Below are positions 49,816 through 62,200 of a DNA stretch of 64,000 nt, in pieces. A program made the position numbers and the translations under genes. The notes beneath the pieces are model-generated. The model did no database searches, had not been told where the DNA came from, and saw only the letters and a program-made list of their open reading frames with translations. The stretch comes from Glossina fuscipes (lineage: Eukaryota > Arthropoda > Insecta > Diptera > Glossinidae). The DNA is taken from assembly GCF_014805625.2 (NCBI RefSeq), contig NW_023998414.1, positions 4,991,747 to 5,055,746 of the forward strand, read 5' to 3'. Positions within the stretch are counted from its first letter, which is position 1. Each line of letters begins with the position of its first letter.

Positions 49816-51714
49816 AAAAAAAAAAAAAAAGGAATAACAATTATTTCATAGGAAATGAAAAAGAAGGTTTTGTACATCCACTGGCCTTAGCTATGCGACC
49901 CGACCCGAATGCGATTAATATGCCATTATGTACTCATTTATGAAATAACATTTCATCAATATTGCAAATGTATATCATCATCATCAATCGTATTGTTGAG
50001 GAAAAATTTAATTTAAATTTTATTCTCAAAGGAATAGAACATTGAGACATAGATTGCCATGAAAAGACTTAAGAAAAAAACTTGAAAAAAATATTTCTCC
50101 TACCCTTTGAAAAGAAGTAATTAATGAAACTAATAAATGACAAACAGAACGAAAGACAACAGATTTCTCCAATTAATTAAATTAGGTTCACGAAAGAAAG
50201 AGAAAATCTTCAAATGTTTTGATGATCATTTTACAGTAGCTTTAATATATATAATACAGAAATAGAAAAAGAAAAATATTTTTTTTTTTTTCTTTTTTTT
50301 CTTCTTTTAAATAAAAAACACAGCATTCACTCATGCTTATGTTCTCTTATCTATCGAGTCAAAATAAATAAAATAGCAAGTGTTTATTTTATTATTAATC
50401 AGCTTTGTGTAGATTAATCCTTTCAATGTATAGGTGAAAGAGAAAAAAGGAAGAAAAATAAAGGAAAAAAAGAAAAAAAAAGAAAAGAAAAGAAAAGAAA
50501 AATATTAAACTAAGTACAACAAAATCAAAATCATATGGAAAAGTAAATGATTAAGAGTTTTCTCATAAATTCATTCATGACACTGCATACAAATGTTTCA
50601 AATCTCATAACGTTTTCAGCAAACATATAAGCACAAGGCAGATATATGTGTGTGTATGTGTGTATATGATGATGATGAAACAAATACACATACGCATATA
50701 TCACTAAGTTGTTTTTAAGCCGAGAAGAAAAACTGCCAGCTTAACTGAAGCAACAGTTTTCTTGCGACGACTTAACAAGACGGTTGTCTGGTACGGTAGT
50801 TTGTTGTTTTCGTTTTTCAGTTTCTTTTCTTTTCTTTTTTTTTTTTTTTCTTTTTGTTGTTTAACTTTTCTTCATATTTTTCGCATTTGTAAATTTTAAA
50901 GCAATACACTTAGGCAACAGCAATAACCACCAACTTAGTGAACTAAGGCAATAACGTAACGTTCAAAAGCAACGGTTAATGTGTAGCTTTTTTATATAAA
51001 CTTTTACCACACACTTGTTACGTTTGTTTATTTGTCGGTGGTTGGCCGGTTTAAAAGACGAAGCAAAAAAAAAATACAAAATATAAAAGAAAAGAAAGAA
51101 ATTTCTTTAATATTGTTAAGCTTAAGGCTTATGAACCAACATTAACGACAGTTAGTTGGTCTTGGTTAACATAACGAAACACATGTGCGTACAGTAATGT
51201 TCCAATAAATCAAAAAAAGAATTTTTACGAATTAAAAAGTAATTGAAAAAGAAAACAATAAAAAAATTTTCATTTTTTACAGAAATATTTTTTATAACTT
51301 TGCAAAAAAAACAAAGAAAAAAACAAACGGTAATAATAAAAAATAAAAGGTTTGTAACAAACAATAACTAACATGAAGGCAAAAAAAAAAAAACCAATGA
51401 ATTTTTTTCAAAAATAACCTGCCGCTGCATCTATTACTGTTGTTTTTGCCGAAGTGTAATGGTGACATACTTTACTGTGTCTTGTGTTTCGGTTTAGGGA
51501 AAAGTGAGAAACAAAAAAAAAAAAACACAAATATTTTACACGAATTTTTGCTACAACTTCACCTGCTAAAGTTTTTGTCTTTCTTTTTTTTTATTTATTT
51601 ATTTATTTATTTTTTTGTTTTTGTTTTTTTGGTATTTCTAAAATTTATCTCTATAGGTCTTATTGTGTTAGTGTGAATGGTAATTTTTCTAAAACAAAAA
51701 AAAAAAAAAAAAAA
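49816..51714. other. Intergenic or intronic, low complexity
   Basis: Purine-rich A/G tracts (50436-50500), several poly(T)/poly(A) blocks and a TTTA microsatellite near 51592-51612. No exon recognised; it may be intron of the gene ending at 54884. Confidence 0.45.
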
Positions 51715-52413
51715 NNNNNNNNNNNNNNNNNNNNNNNNNNNNNNNNNNNNNNNNNNNNNNNNNNNNNNNNNNNNNNNNNNNNNNNNNNNNNNNNNNNNNN
51801 NNNNNNNNNNNNNNNNNNNNNNNNNNNNNNNNNNNNNNNNNNNNNNNNNNNNNNNNNNNNNNNNNNNNNNNNNNNNNNNNNNNNNNNNNNNNNNNNNNNN
51901 NNNNNNNNNNNNNNNNNNNNNNNNNNNNNNNNNNNNNNNNNNNNNNNNNNNNNNNNNNNNNNNNNNNNNNNNNNNNNNNNNNNNNNNNNNNNNNNNNNNN
52001 NNNNNNNNNNNNNNNNNNNNNNNNNNNNNNNNNNNNNNNNNNNNNNNNNNNNNNNNNNNNNNNNNNNNNNNNNNNNNNNNNNNNNNNNNNNNNNNNNNNN
52101 NNNNNNNNNNNNNNNNNNNNNNNNNNNNNNNNNNNNNNNNNNNNNNNNNNNNNNNNNNNNNNNNNNNNNNNNNNNNNNNNNNNNNNNNNNNNNNNNNNNN
52201 NNNNNNNNNNNNNNNNNNNNNNNNNNNNNNNNNNNNNNNNNNNNNNNNNNNNNNNNNNNNNNNNNNNNNNNNNNNNNNNNNNNNNNNNNNNNNNNNNNNN
52301 NNNNNNNNNNNNNNNNNNNNNNNNNNNNNNNNNNNNNNNNNNNNNNNNNNNNNNNNNNNNNNNNNNNNNNNNNNNNNNNNNNNNNNNNNNNNNNNNNNNN
52401 NNNNNNNNNNNNN
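51715..52413. other. Assembly gap (699 N)
   Basis: A run of 699 undetermined bases, bordered by poly(A) on the left and AAC/AAT microsatellite on the right, so the gap probably arose from low-complexity sequence. Any exons inside are invisible. Confidence 1.
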
Positions 52414-52433
52414 ATAATAACAACAACAACAAC

Positions 52434-52463
<30 letters not shown>
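52414..52463. repeat. (AAC)n(AAT)n microsatellite
   Basis: Tandem AAC units followed by about ten AAT units directly beside the gap. Confidence 0.9.
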
Positions 52464-52464
<1 letters not shown>

Positions 52465-53534
52465 CGGAAAAAGATAATAAAAAGAAAGATGAGCAAAAAC
52501 AGCTAGAAATGCAAGAGAAATCGAATAGAATGGAAACCGATTATTATTATTAAGACGAAAATTTCAGCGAAATAATCTCAAAAATCAAAAATGAAACAAA
52601 AACAAAAAAGAAACTTAATATCATAAAATTTTAATATTGGAAAATAAGTGCCAAAGAGAAAGAGAGAGAGAGAGAGAGTGAAAGAGAGGAAAATAAATCA
52701 ATGTACAATTGCGAGGCCATAACGAAAACCAATAGAATTTATAAATTAGTTTAAACATGTAAGCTGTTTAAAATTTTAATAATATTTGCTCGTATTTGTT
52801 AAAATTCACATTTCACATCAATATGTACGTAATTGTTGTATTATTGTACCGGGAAAGTGATTGTGTTTTATAAACAAATGCTCAACACACATGATTTGCA
52901 TATGCCGCCTGTTGCTGTTGCACGTCACATATTTTTAATCTCTTGTTGTTTTTTTCTGTATTGTTATTGTTTTTTTTTTTTTTTTTTTTGTAATTAACAT
53001 TTGTCATACTCTTAAATTGTGGACGTAAAAACTTAAGCACGGTGACATGGACATAATTTAGTTATGGGACTACGAATTATAATATGGATTTAATGCACGT
53101 TAACAATTTCTTTCTCTCTATTAAGTCAATAACTTTCTCATGTATTTAACGTTTTTTCACTCAACTAATTTCACATACGTTTATATATATCACAGAATAC
53201 TATTCTATTGGTTAATCAGGAAAGTAATTGCGGTACATATATACATATATACATACATGCGATTTGCGATAGATAAGCGAAGGGAAAACGGGAAAAAGAG
53301 ATAGCATATAGAATGAAATTTACCGAAATTTCTTTCTTAACACAATTACAATATTTTGTTTTTTTTTTTTCGATACCTTTCAAACACTGAAACAACAACA
53401 TTGTGTCTAACCGTAAAGTAAAACTTAGCATGAATTATTTCCAAAATTTTTCTTTCCTGTTTCCTGTTTTTTTTTTTTTTTTCCTATCTGGAATGATTCT
53501 TCAAAATAATTTTCTTAATGAAAATCTTTTACAG
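52464..53534. other. Probable intron or intergenic, low complexity
   Basis: Includes a (GA)n tract at 52660-52690 and poly(T) tracts. It ends in a usable acceptor (CTTTTACAG) at 53534, so at least its right part is probably intron of the gene that follows. Confidence 0.45.
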
Positions 53535-53867
53535 AAATCGTACTACACAACATTATCGTCATCGCGCTTCACCCGATTGCAATACAGTCGCTTCCTTTGA
53601 TAGTTCTACATCTGGTTCCCGGAACGGTCTAAATAGGTAAATAATTTTGTAATTTTTAAAAGAATAACAAACAAATTTGTAAAAATTTTAGTATGTTTTA
53701 TAGATATTATAGACAAGCTTGGGAAAATCTACATGAATCCGCATCGAAGAATAGTTCGCATAATGCTTTACGGCGTAAAGAAACCTTAGATCCACCAAAT
53801 ATGATACGTTCACGTGATAATTTACGAGAAAATATACAAAGATCTAGGGAGAATTTAGAAAGGTATC

Positions 53868-53907
<40 letters not shown>

Positions 53908-54884
53908 ATATATGTCCTGTTATACATAATTGTTACTTGTAAATTTCTTTTTCCAACTAGATGCGGCCGTGACAATTATGGCATGCGCGAAAATTCCGAG
54001 ATGGTAGTATCTGATGCTTGTATAAAAGGTAAACGCTTATAAAAGAAAATAAATAACACACATACTTGTATATTAAAATTCTAAACCAATTTCAATTCTA
54101 TTTAATTCAAATTATTATTAATAAATACATTAATTTTTCTTATCGTTTCTTAAGCATTTATGTTCTTTGTCCGAAAATATGATATACATTTCATTAAAAA
54201 TCCATTTTTTACATTTTTTTCTTGATTTCACATTGTTAAATAATTCTTTTCCAATAGATTTACTTACATATATTGTAGAGAAATTAAAATACCATCCATG
54301 TATCGTTTGTCAGATACAAAGAATTTTGATAAAAATCATGCTCTGGGGTCTCTGATGCTTCCTTCTGTGCGTTGCCAACGGTTTAACAAAACTAATACAC
54401 CTCTCATCTCTCGGTGATGGTGGGTGTGAAAATACAAATACCGCGGCTTTACAACAACTTGTCAAAGCGTATAATAGTCTCAGACTAGCAAACAAAAAAA
54501 AAAGAAATGAAAACGAAAGAAAGCAATTAAAAAATGTTTTGTATATAAATCGTAATAAATGTTTTAACAAATTGCTAAGTGACCTTGAAATATTTGCTTT
54601 CCTTATCAGAAGTACATTAAATAAGAAAAATATGTAGAAAAAAAAAACCCTGACGGAATAACAATTTTAGGAATAATTCCTTCTCGTAACCATCTATAAT
54701 TAATTATAATTTTTGCAATTTTTTTACATTCTGCTCTCTTTGTTTTTGTTTCGTTTATTAAAAAGGAGAGAAGAAACGACATCATCATCATCATCATAAG
54801 GGTGGCTCAACACGTAATGGCGATTATCGCGATCATTCGGTGGGACGAAGGGAACATCATCGACACAGCGGCGGCCACTATTGA
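53535..54884 (+). CDS. C-terminal four exons of an unrecognised Arg/Ser/His-rich protein
   Basis: Predicted exons are 53535-53636, 53692-53862, 53961-54028 and 54766-54884, with TGA at 54882-54884. Introns of 55, 98 and 737 nt have GT-AG ends and codon phases agree at all three joins, giving 152 continuous residues. Exon 1 starts mid-codon, so the N-terminal part lies upstream. The sequence is hydrophilic and probably disordered: SFDSSTSGSRNG, then YRQAWENLHESASKN, a repetitive region with the units RSRDNLRENIQ and RSRENLER, and a tail with six consecutive His, KGGSTRNGDYRDHS and a C-terminal HRHSGGHY. There are no membrane segments. The tail has the flavour of the C-terminus of insect voltage-gated calcium channel beta subunits, but I cannot confirm this, and no SH3 or guanylate-kinase-like exons were seen upstream. 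The reading frame is well supported; the identity is open. Confidence 0.7.
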
Positions 54885-55885
54885 CCAACTATGATCATAA
54901 CCATTAACGTAGAACAAACATCTGTAGCATCATCAAATTAAATAGAGAAGCACGCACATGTACACACGCACACATGGACAAACCAGACTGCAATATCACA
55001 AAGCTAAAGCACTTTTAAGGAGAGAAAAAAATATAAAAAACAAAAAAAAAGAGACGATGATGAAGACGAAGAAGAAGAAGCGCACAACGAAAGCAAATCT
55101 GTTTAGTTTGTAACATAAAGCTTGTTTAGCATTTAATTTATACTTATTTTCTACAGTGTAGGGTCCACAAAAGTCAACAAAGTTCTCTTCCCTTCTTTTT
55201 TTTTTTTTTTTTTTTTTTTGTTACTTTCTTTCATATTTTATTTAAAATAGGCTTAAAGACATACAAACAAAGTTTAAACTGTTGTAATAGTTTCCATATC
55301 CTAAGATTAGGAAAACGTTTACGGTTTTATTAAATTTCTTCTTTTCATTTAAAGAAAAGAAAAAAATTAATAAAACTTTTGATAAATTCGATTTGTTTAA
55401 TAATAAAACAAAAAACAGAAATTGCTTATTATGAATAACTTGGTTCAGCTTATTCACACATAAAGTTAAGTTAAATCGATTTATTCATTAAAAGAGAGAG
55501 AGAGAGAGAAAAAAAAAACAAAAACAAAATCAACCCAATCTTCAAGCGTTAAAGAAAATTAGTTTAAAATTTGATTCGCAATATTTAGTGTGCCATTAGC
55601 GGCATTATAAGTGGAAATAATGAAATCACAAATTATTGTACGAAAAACTACTTTACTTAAGCTTTTATTTTTTGATTTTAATTTTTATTTTGAATGTTTT
55701 TTTTTAGTTTTTTTATTTTTTTATATTTTTTTTTTTTTTTGTTTTTTTTTTTGTATATTTGATAGCAGTGGTCATTGTACACGTTTACATAGTATACATA
55801 TGTACGTATATGTGCAGCTTTTCCTTAGACTTTTATTTAGAATAGTGAAAAAGTTTTTTATATGTAAATAAAATAAAATAAATTA
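54885..55885 (+). other. Probable 3' untranslated region of the His-rich gene
   Basis: No coding frame follows the TGA. The stretch has poly(T) blocks (55197-55219, 55680-55752), a (GA)n tract at 55494-55509 and overlapping AATAAA signals at about 55866-55880, the first dense cluster downstream. The extent of the UTR is inferred. Confidence 0.35.
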
Positions 55886-57115
55886 TTGTAACGCATTATC
55901 GATTATATACCTATGCGTAATATATATATATATAAAATATATATATATATATATTTAAATAAAAACATCTTTACTAAATTCAAAAAGAAATGAAGAAGAA
56001 ATTTTTCTCCTTTCGTTGACATTAAAAAGGTGAAGCGCTCCGGAAACTAAATCCTTTAGCGCCTAAGACAAAAAGCTAGGAAACGTTCCATGAAACACTG
56101 TTTCATTCTAGATCAAAACTTAATTTTAATCCAATCCTTCTTGTTGATGCATTATGAGTTCTAAAATTAAGTGAATTGTGACAGAAAGCTCACCAGGATT
56201 GCCAGGATTGCAGCTAAAAACATTGTAGTTGCACTGAAGTTGCAAAATGGTCGGATCTGATCCAATTACAATAGCGTTCGTGCTTCGGCCAGAACACGTT
56301 ATGGAAACCTCTCAAAAATTGCTACAAATGGGTTTAACACAAGAATAAAAGACGGACAGTTGGACAAACAAGCTTAAATCGATTCAGAAAATGATTTCGA
56401 ATCGATGGATTAATAAAACATACGTCTCTCGTAAGTTTTTCTGCCCCACAAATCTTGTAAGAAATTCAAACCCATCAAACCCATCTATAATAGCTAAGAA
56501 GATCATATGTGCACGTTGCCTCCATTATTTCTGTGATTCGTCCAGTTTTAACGTAAAGCTTACTTCGTTGTACTCATCACAGATGGAGGATGGGCAAGTA
56601 CTATACTAAGAAGAAAATACCATCGCAGGGGCTAAGTTAGATCTGTCAAATATTTATAAGCGCTAATGAAACAAACGCCGAAGACCTCTCATCGCGTCTT
56701 TAAACATTTCCATTTGAAATCGCTAGTGTGCGCCTCAAATTCTATTCCTCACTTACACCAAATGATATCTCACTCGGCGTCTGTTGAGGAAATTTATATG
56801 TTTCATTTAAAATCACAATCATTGGGAAAAGTTATATCGATCCAAAAGGTTTTACAAAAGTTAATTTCTCTTAAGCGAAATGAAACAAATTTTTTTTTGA
56901 TTTCTTCTTAAGAAGATTCTTATCGTGTTGAACTCAATGCAAACGTGTCGGTAAGCTTACTAACTAGAAACACTCTTCTTCTACATCAGTAATTGCTACT
57001 TCTACTTTTGCTAAAAAAAAGATGCGATTGCCTTAGTTGCTATTGCTCATCGAAACGAATTGTAATAATTAAAGCAATAGTAGGTCCTAACCTGATGCCA
57101 AACATATGATTAAGT

Positions 57116-57427
57116 CTATGGTTCCGCAAGTAAATTATTCTCTTCTTGATTAAGTGTTTTGATCATTAACGATCGACAGGCATGAAGTCCTTTAAAGTCA
57201 ATTAAATCCATTACTGGCAGTTTATTGCGCTCTTCCACATGTGTTGTTCCCGTGCGTGGCGAAACTCCCTCGCGCTCATTACATAACGGAACAAATTTTT
57301 GAGTAGTTATATCGTGCATTACGCCGATGGCATAGAAAAACGCTTCATTCTCTTTACTATCAAGTCTTGCGGTTTTGATTGGCCAAGTTATGTAATCTTT
57401 TACTTTGACTAAAAGCGCAACTTGCAT
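57116..57427 (-). CDS. Hypothetical frame of 103 residues (weak)
   Basis: The first in-frame ATG is at 57427 and the stop is TAG at 57116-57118. The start is hydrophobic (MQVALLVKVKDYITWPIK) and the rest is soluble with three Cys (PLCNEREG..., GLHACRSL...). The upstream frame stays open through a (CT)n tract, so this could also be an internal exon. No family is recognised. Amino acid composition is more balanced than in neighbouring chance frames, which is the only reason to list it. Confidence 0.25.
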   Translation of the reverse strand: MQVALLVKVKDYITWPIKTARLDSKENEAFFYAIGVMHDITTQKFVPLCNEREGVSPRTGTTHVEERNKLPVMDLIDFKGLHACRSLMIKTLNQEENNLLAEP

Positions 57428-57477
57428 GAAAATGCATAATATTAATAAATGAAGCACTTCCTTTTGTGGTTTGTTGG

Positions 57478-57479
<2 letters not shown>

Positions 57480-57521
<42 letters not shown>
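57480..57521. repeat. (GA)n microsatellite
   Basis: About 21 uninterrupted AG dinucleotides. Confidence 0.95.
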
Positions 57522-57524
<3 letters not shown>

Positions 57525-59292
57525 TTATATTAGTAATTTACATAGCTCAACTGCGCATACACGGCATTCAGTTTCGTCATAGAAATTTTGTAATAATGCA
57601 AAGTTATCATGTGAAACGTTTCCCCTTCGCTTCAATGAGGCGAGGAAGGCAAGTACAGCTGTTTCAATTTAATCATTGTATTGGAGCAGATGCAATCGAA
57701 TCGTTGCATTGTACTATATTAGTTTTGTTTCGATAAAGTCGAACCTGCGGAAGTCGGCCCTGTGTCCGCCCATCACAAACATATTACACATGTCTCTTTC
57801 AAACTTGTAAAATTCATTTAGAGGTCTCCGTTAAATGTACAATCAGTCCATAAGATCTAAACGTAGCGTTAACAAGCGTTGATAGAATTGAGACAGACCT
57901 ATCTTTTATTATATTGATCGATTCAGAGTCAATTTTTGATGCGATCTAAGTTTATCTATGTATCTGTCCATCTGTCCGTCTATCCAACTGCCCGTCTTGC
58001 CCGTAACGTATAGTTGGTTCGAGATATTTTGATGAAATTGGGCACGACGACACGTTTTGTCTTAAAGGTGAGTGCTATAAAAAACTCTTTGGTTTGGACC
58101 ATCCTTTCGCACACTTCCAATATAAGACCTTATTTTAAAGCTCCATTATATGAGCAACCGTTTTAAGCGAATTGGTGTGGGTGATTTAATGGTGGACCGT
58201 GTTTCACTATAACGTGTTTACTTGTTTATAATAGAACAATCATAGGGGCTGGCGTTTCAACATCTTTCCGATTTTAGTGTCCTCAAGAAAATTTTGATAA
58301 GCTTTAAGCGGCATTCTCAAATTTTATTATTTACATTTAATTTCCTCTCCCTAAAATCGTACGCTTCAATATGCCAAAGTCTATGGCCTCGTTATACAGC
58401 ATTGCGTACCTCAATTCGCACACCAGCCCTTAGAAGAGTGTTACGAACATTTCAGTACTCACACTTTAAAGATTGATAGATAGGTAGCAAGATACAAGCA
58501 TTCAAGGAGAAAAAACATAGAGCGAATGCCTGCAACATGCTGGATAATAAATCCAAATTCATCGGTTATGCGATGTGTAGACTACCTTTGAGCCAAAAAT
58601 TGAAGGAATTGTAAATCCCTGTATCAGAAATAACAATCGAAGCTCTGAGGAAGACAAATATTTCTGACTGAACACTGAACACTGACACTGAACACTAAAA
58701 TATAAATTTCTAATTGGATTTTTTCTAATTTTGGATGGACGAAGTGATTTGCTTCCTTTTTACACTTAATTCTACCGTTGTAATTGGAAAAGTATAATAA
58801 CAAATATGATATTCTAAGAAAAGCATATATGTATATATATATATATATATATATAGCTAAAAATACGTACAAAATAGGTAGTTGGAGGAAATTTCAACGA
58901 TACTGCAATGCGCTTCCAATTTAAATAAATTTTATTCACCGGGTATTGTAAATATGAAAATATTTTGCTTAAAATGCTTTGATTTATTCCACATTTTGAT
59001 AACAGAGTCGCCCTAGACGAACAACAACGTCAGAGACTCTGGAACAATATATACTTACAAATGATAATAATTTCGTTGCTATAACAAAATCAATAAGGAC
59101 TTGTTTGTTCAACAATCAAACGATTATAGAGAAAAAATTTTCTGGCCATACGTGGAATGTATTCAAACGTTTGAATACAACAAGAAAAAAAAAATATCAA
59201 TAGAAAAAAGAGATTGAAATATAATTTATAAAAAATAAAAATTAAAAAAAAGAAGAAATTAATATTGAATCGGGGATCTAAACTAATTAAAA

Positions 59293-62200
59293 ATGTCGGT
59301 TAAATTTACGGAGAAGAGTGTTGAAAAGACTCGTACCGAGCGTAGCAGACATTTTGACCGATCTGCTAAACCACTTTCGGGTAGAACAATTTATGATCTG
59401 GAAAGCACGTACACTATAAAAACTGGAGCCTCTCTAATACCCGATTTGAACGTTATAGTTGAACGCATGCGCAATATGCCAGATGATCGTTTCATTTATT
59501 TGAATTACATGCTACCAAAAACAAGTGAATATTTCACACCCTACAGTCTAAAGTAAGCAAAACCGCACTATGTGTTCATTTAATTATTATCACTAACTTT
59601 TCTATTTGACCTTCTAAAAAAAAAAAAAAAAACCAGAGAATTCACTTATGACGATCTACCTAATAAACAACTATTTTTTACCATGAGCCGTCATGGCGTC
59701 ACCTATTGGCATTTGTCTGAGAATTTCTTCACACCTTTACTGCAATGGCAGCAAGAGTTTCAGCAATTTTTAAGTATCATTAAGATCCGTACGTTCGCGG
59801 TCTTTCGCATATGGAAGGGTTTCAAAGTTTGGGAGAAGACGATTAAGTGGAAGAAACAAGGCGAGGCTAGAACATATCTCCAAGATCACTTACTAATCGC
59901 TATACCTCCTCTTGCTAATGCCATTTTAAAATTACGTAGCGAGTTAGTGGTGTTGCAACGCAGTAATTTCGTAAATGTTACCGGCAAGCAAATGGGGAAA
60001 CTATTCCCCCATCTTTTTTCTCTTCATTTTTCTTTCTTTTTTTTTTTTGTTATTAATAGATTGGTTTCTTTTCTTTGTATAGTCATTGAAGAGTGGCATC
60101 CGTTCTATTTTCTGGAAATCCATATGAAAATCTACGAAAAATTAAGACTCACCTTCCGAGAGTTTCGCGAAAAAACCAAAAAACTTTTGTGTATGCTTTG
60201 ACTGCGTACGGACGTTATATTATTTTTAAAATCTCTTTTCACATTTATATAGATGAGGCGTGCTTAACGGCTATTACAGAACGTGGCTTCTTCCCCGACG
60301 ACGAAATCAATTATTATCCGTCAATTAAGAAAATGCGCGATGCCATGAGCTTCATGGATCGTGCACGTAAACGTAATTTTTGCAAAATTCTTTCCAAGTA
60401 CGAATCTTTACAAATACAGCTTAGAAGCAACCATACCGACAGATAGCTTTATTCCATTCTTAGCTTCCTTAGTTACTGCGATTGTCTTATGTATCATATG
60501 TTGTTCAAAGTTACATGTCACAGTTTCTATGATCTCGTAAAGGCGATGGAAATTCATGATATTGCCAGCCCAAGCAAAGAGTTATTAAAAGAAAATTTAA
60601 CTTTGCACGAGCAATTAGAGGCCGAGAGAACAGAGAATTTCCCCCAGGTAAGACAATTATTATAGGGGAGCGAGCTATGTTATGATGAGATGTCCTAAAA
60701 ATACCCCACGCCACTTGTGGTACACGAGTAAGTTTGTACGTATATATACACTGCATACACGACTTGAGGATAGTCTTTACTTGTATACCGAAAGCGAGTC
60801 TGAAATGAGCTAAGCTTGTCTGTCCAATATACCTCACGTCATTTGGGGTGCACGAGTATGTTAAGTTTTTACCTATATATATATACATATTCAGTGCATA
60901 CAAAACTTGAGATAGTCTTTGCTTATATATCGAAAGTAATTCTGAAATGATTTAAGCTTGTCGGTCTGTCCACGATTTTTGAGATATTTTGATGACAGCT
61001 TTTAGTCCAAGAATGAACGCTATTGAGTAATGGTTCGGATTCGACCATTCCCGTTGAAAAGTCATATAAATAATTGTATTAAGCGAATGGTCGGTTATGT
61101 AAGGATTTGAATTATTTTTTAATAACATAAAAGGACGGCACAGCCAAGTCAATCTTTTTTTCATGGAAAATGTTACTACTCTTTAAAAAAGAGTATGCTC
61201 CCATTCACTTGTGGTTAGAAAATCTAATACTTGTACCATTTCAAATTTTGCCACGCCTACAATCTTCTTCGTATATATTCTCTTGATCATTTAAGCTAAC
61301 ATTTCCGTTAAGAAGCAAACTATTTTAATGCAATTCTGCCCCTTAATAAAATGAACAAACTGCACTCTACCTTATCCCGAATACGTGGACTACCGCCTGT
61401 CTACGTTTAAAACTAAATTTATGTGAAATTCATTTAGAACTCAATTATTCCCGGCATTCAATCATTTATTTGTTATTCTCTCTACCTTAGGCTCCATTTT
61501 TTGTAGCGAATTTGCACTTATTACCGGATCGAATCGACATTGAGCCTTCAGAGTAAGCGGGAAAAAAAAGAAAAAACACCTTTTGAAATAATTTCTTTTT
61601 ATACCTTTTAATTAGAGAAATAATGAAACATATATTTAATCGCATATCTACGTTAATATTGGAAACAGTGACTGAAATTGATAACTTTACCGATGATAAG
61701 ACCTATTTGAAGTTCACTGAGTGCGTAGAACCTGTACACTGTGGATTTCTTCATTACTCATTTTTAATGCTTTTCACTTCTAGGCCATCTATTATGGGTA
61801 GACAAGAAGAACGTTTAGCTGGAATACCGCCCGATCTGAGTTTTTTATTACGCACGGATCCTGACTTTCAGCGCAATCGGTGATTACATCTTACATAATG
61901 ATTAGTATCTATTAAGTTTATACCTTTCTTGTCCTTATGCGTTTGCGCTCCGAATTTACAGCAAACTTATTAATATATACATACGTCAAGCATATGAGAA
62001 AGCGGAACTTTATACCTTTCGTTTCGAGTCTATACGTCATAATTATGAAATTGATACTTGCACCGATCCAAATACGCTAAGAACAGAAAAAGGTTAATTG
62101 TTTTTTTCATTTCGAGTAACGAAACATCTGGTATTTATTTCTATTTTTTTGGTTTTTTTTGTTTTTGTCAGATCTTGAAGCTTTGCGTGCCTATTGTGAC

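Larger units (their letters stand above)
55886..59292. other. Intergenic spacer before the dynein gene
   Basis: Contains (TA)n at 55920-55955 and 58834-58854, a (GA)n tract, and two segments (56350-56420 and 57960-58060) with GACGGACAGTTGGACAAACA or GTCCATCTGTCCGTCTATCC, which resemble tails of the ACCCTACACC repeat family. Apart from the weak minus-strand candidate at 57116-57427, no gene is supported. Confidence 0.45.

Noticed and set aside
51660..52506. Very long open frames spanning the N run
   Set aside because: They are artefacts of undetermined bases and poly(A)/AAT repeats.
60093..60252. Alternative plus frame through dynein exon 3
   Set aside because: The other frame, ending at a GTATGC donor, gives the expected tail sequence and joins in phase to the YEACLTAITERGFF exon.
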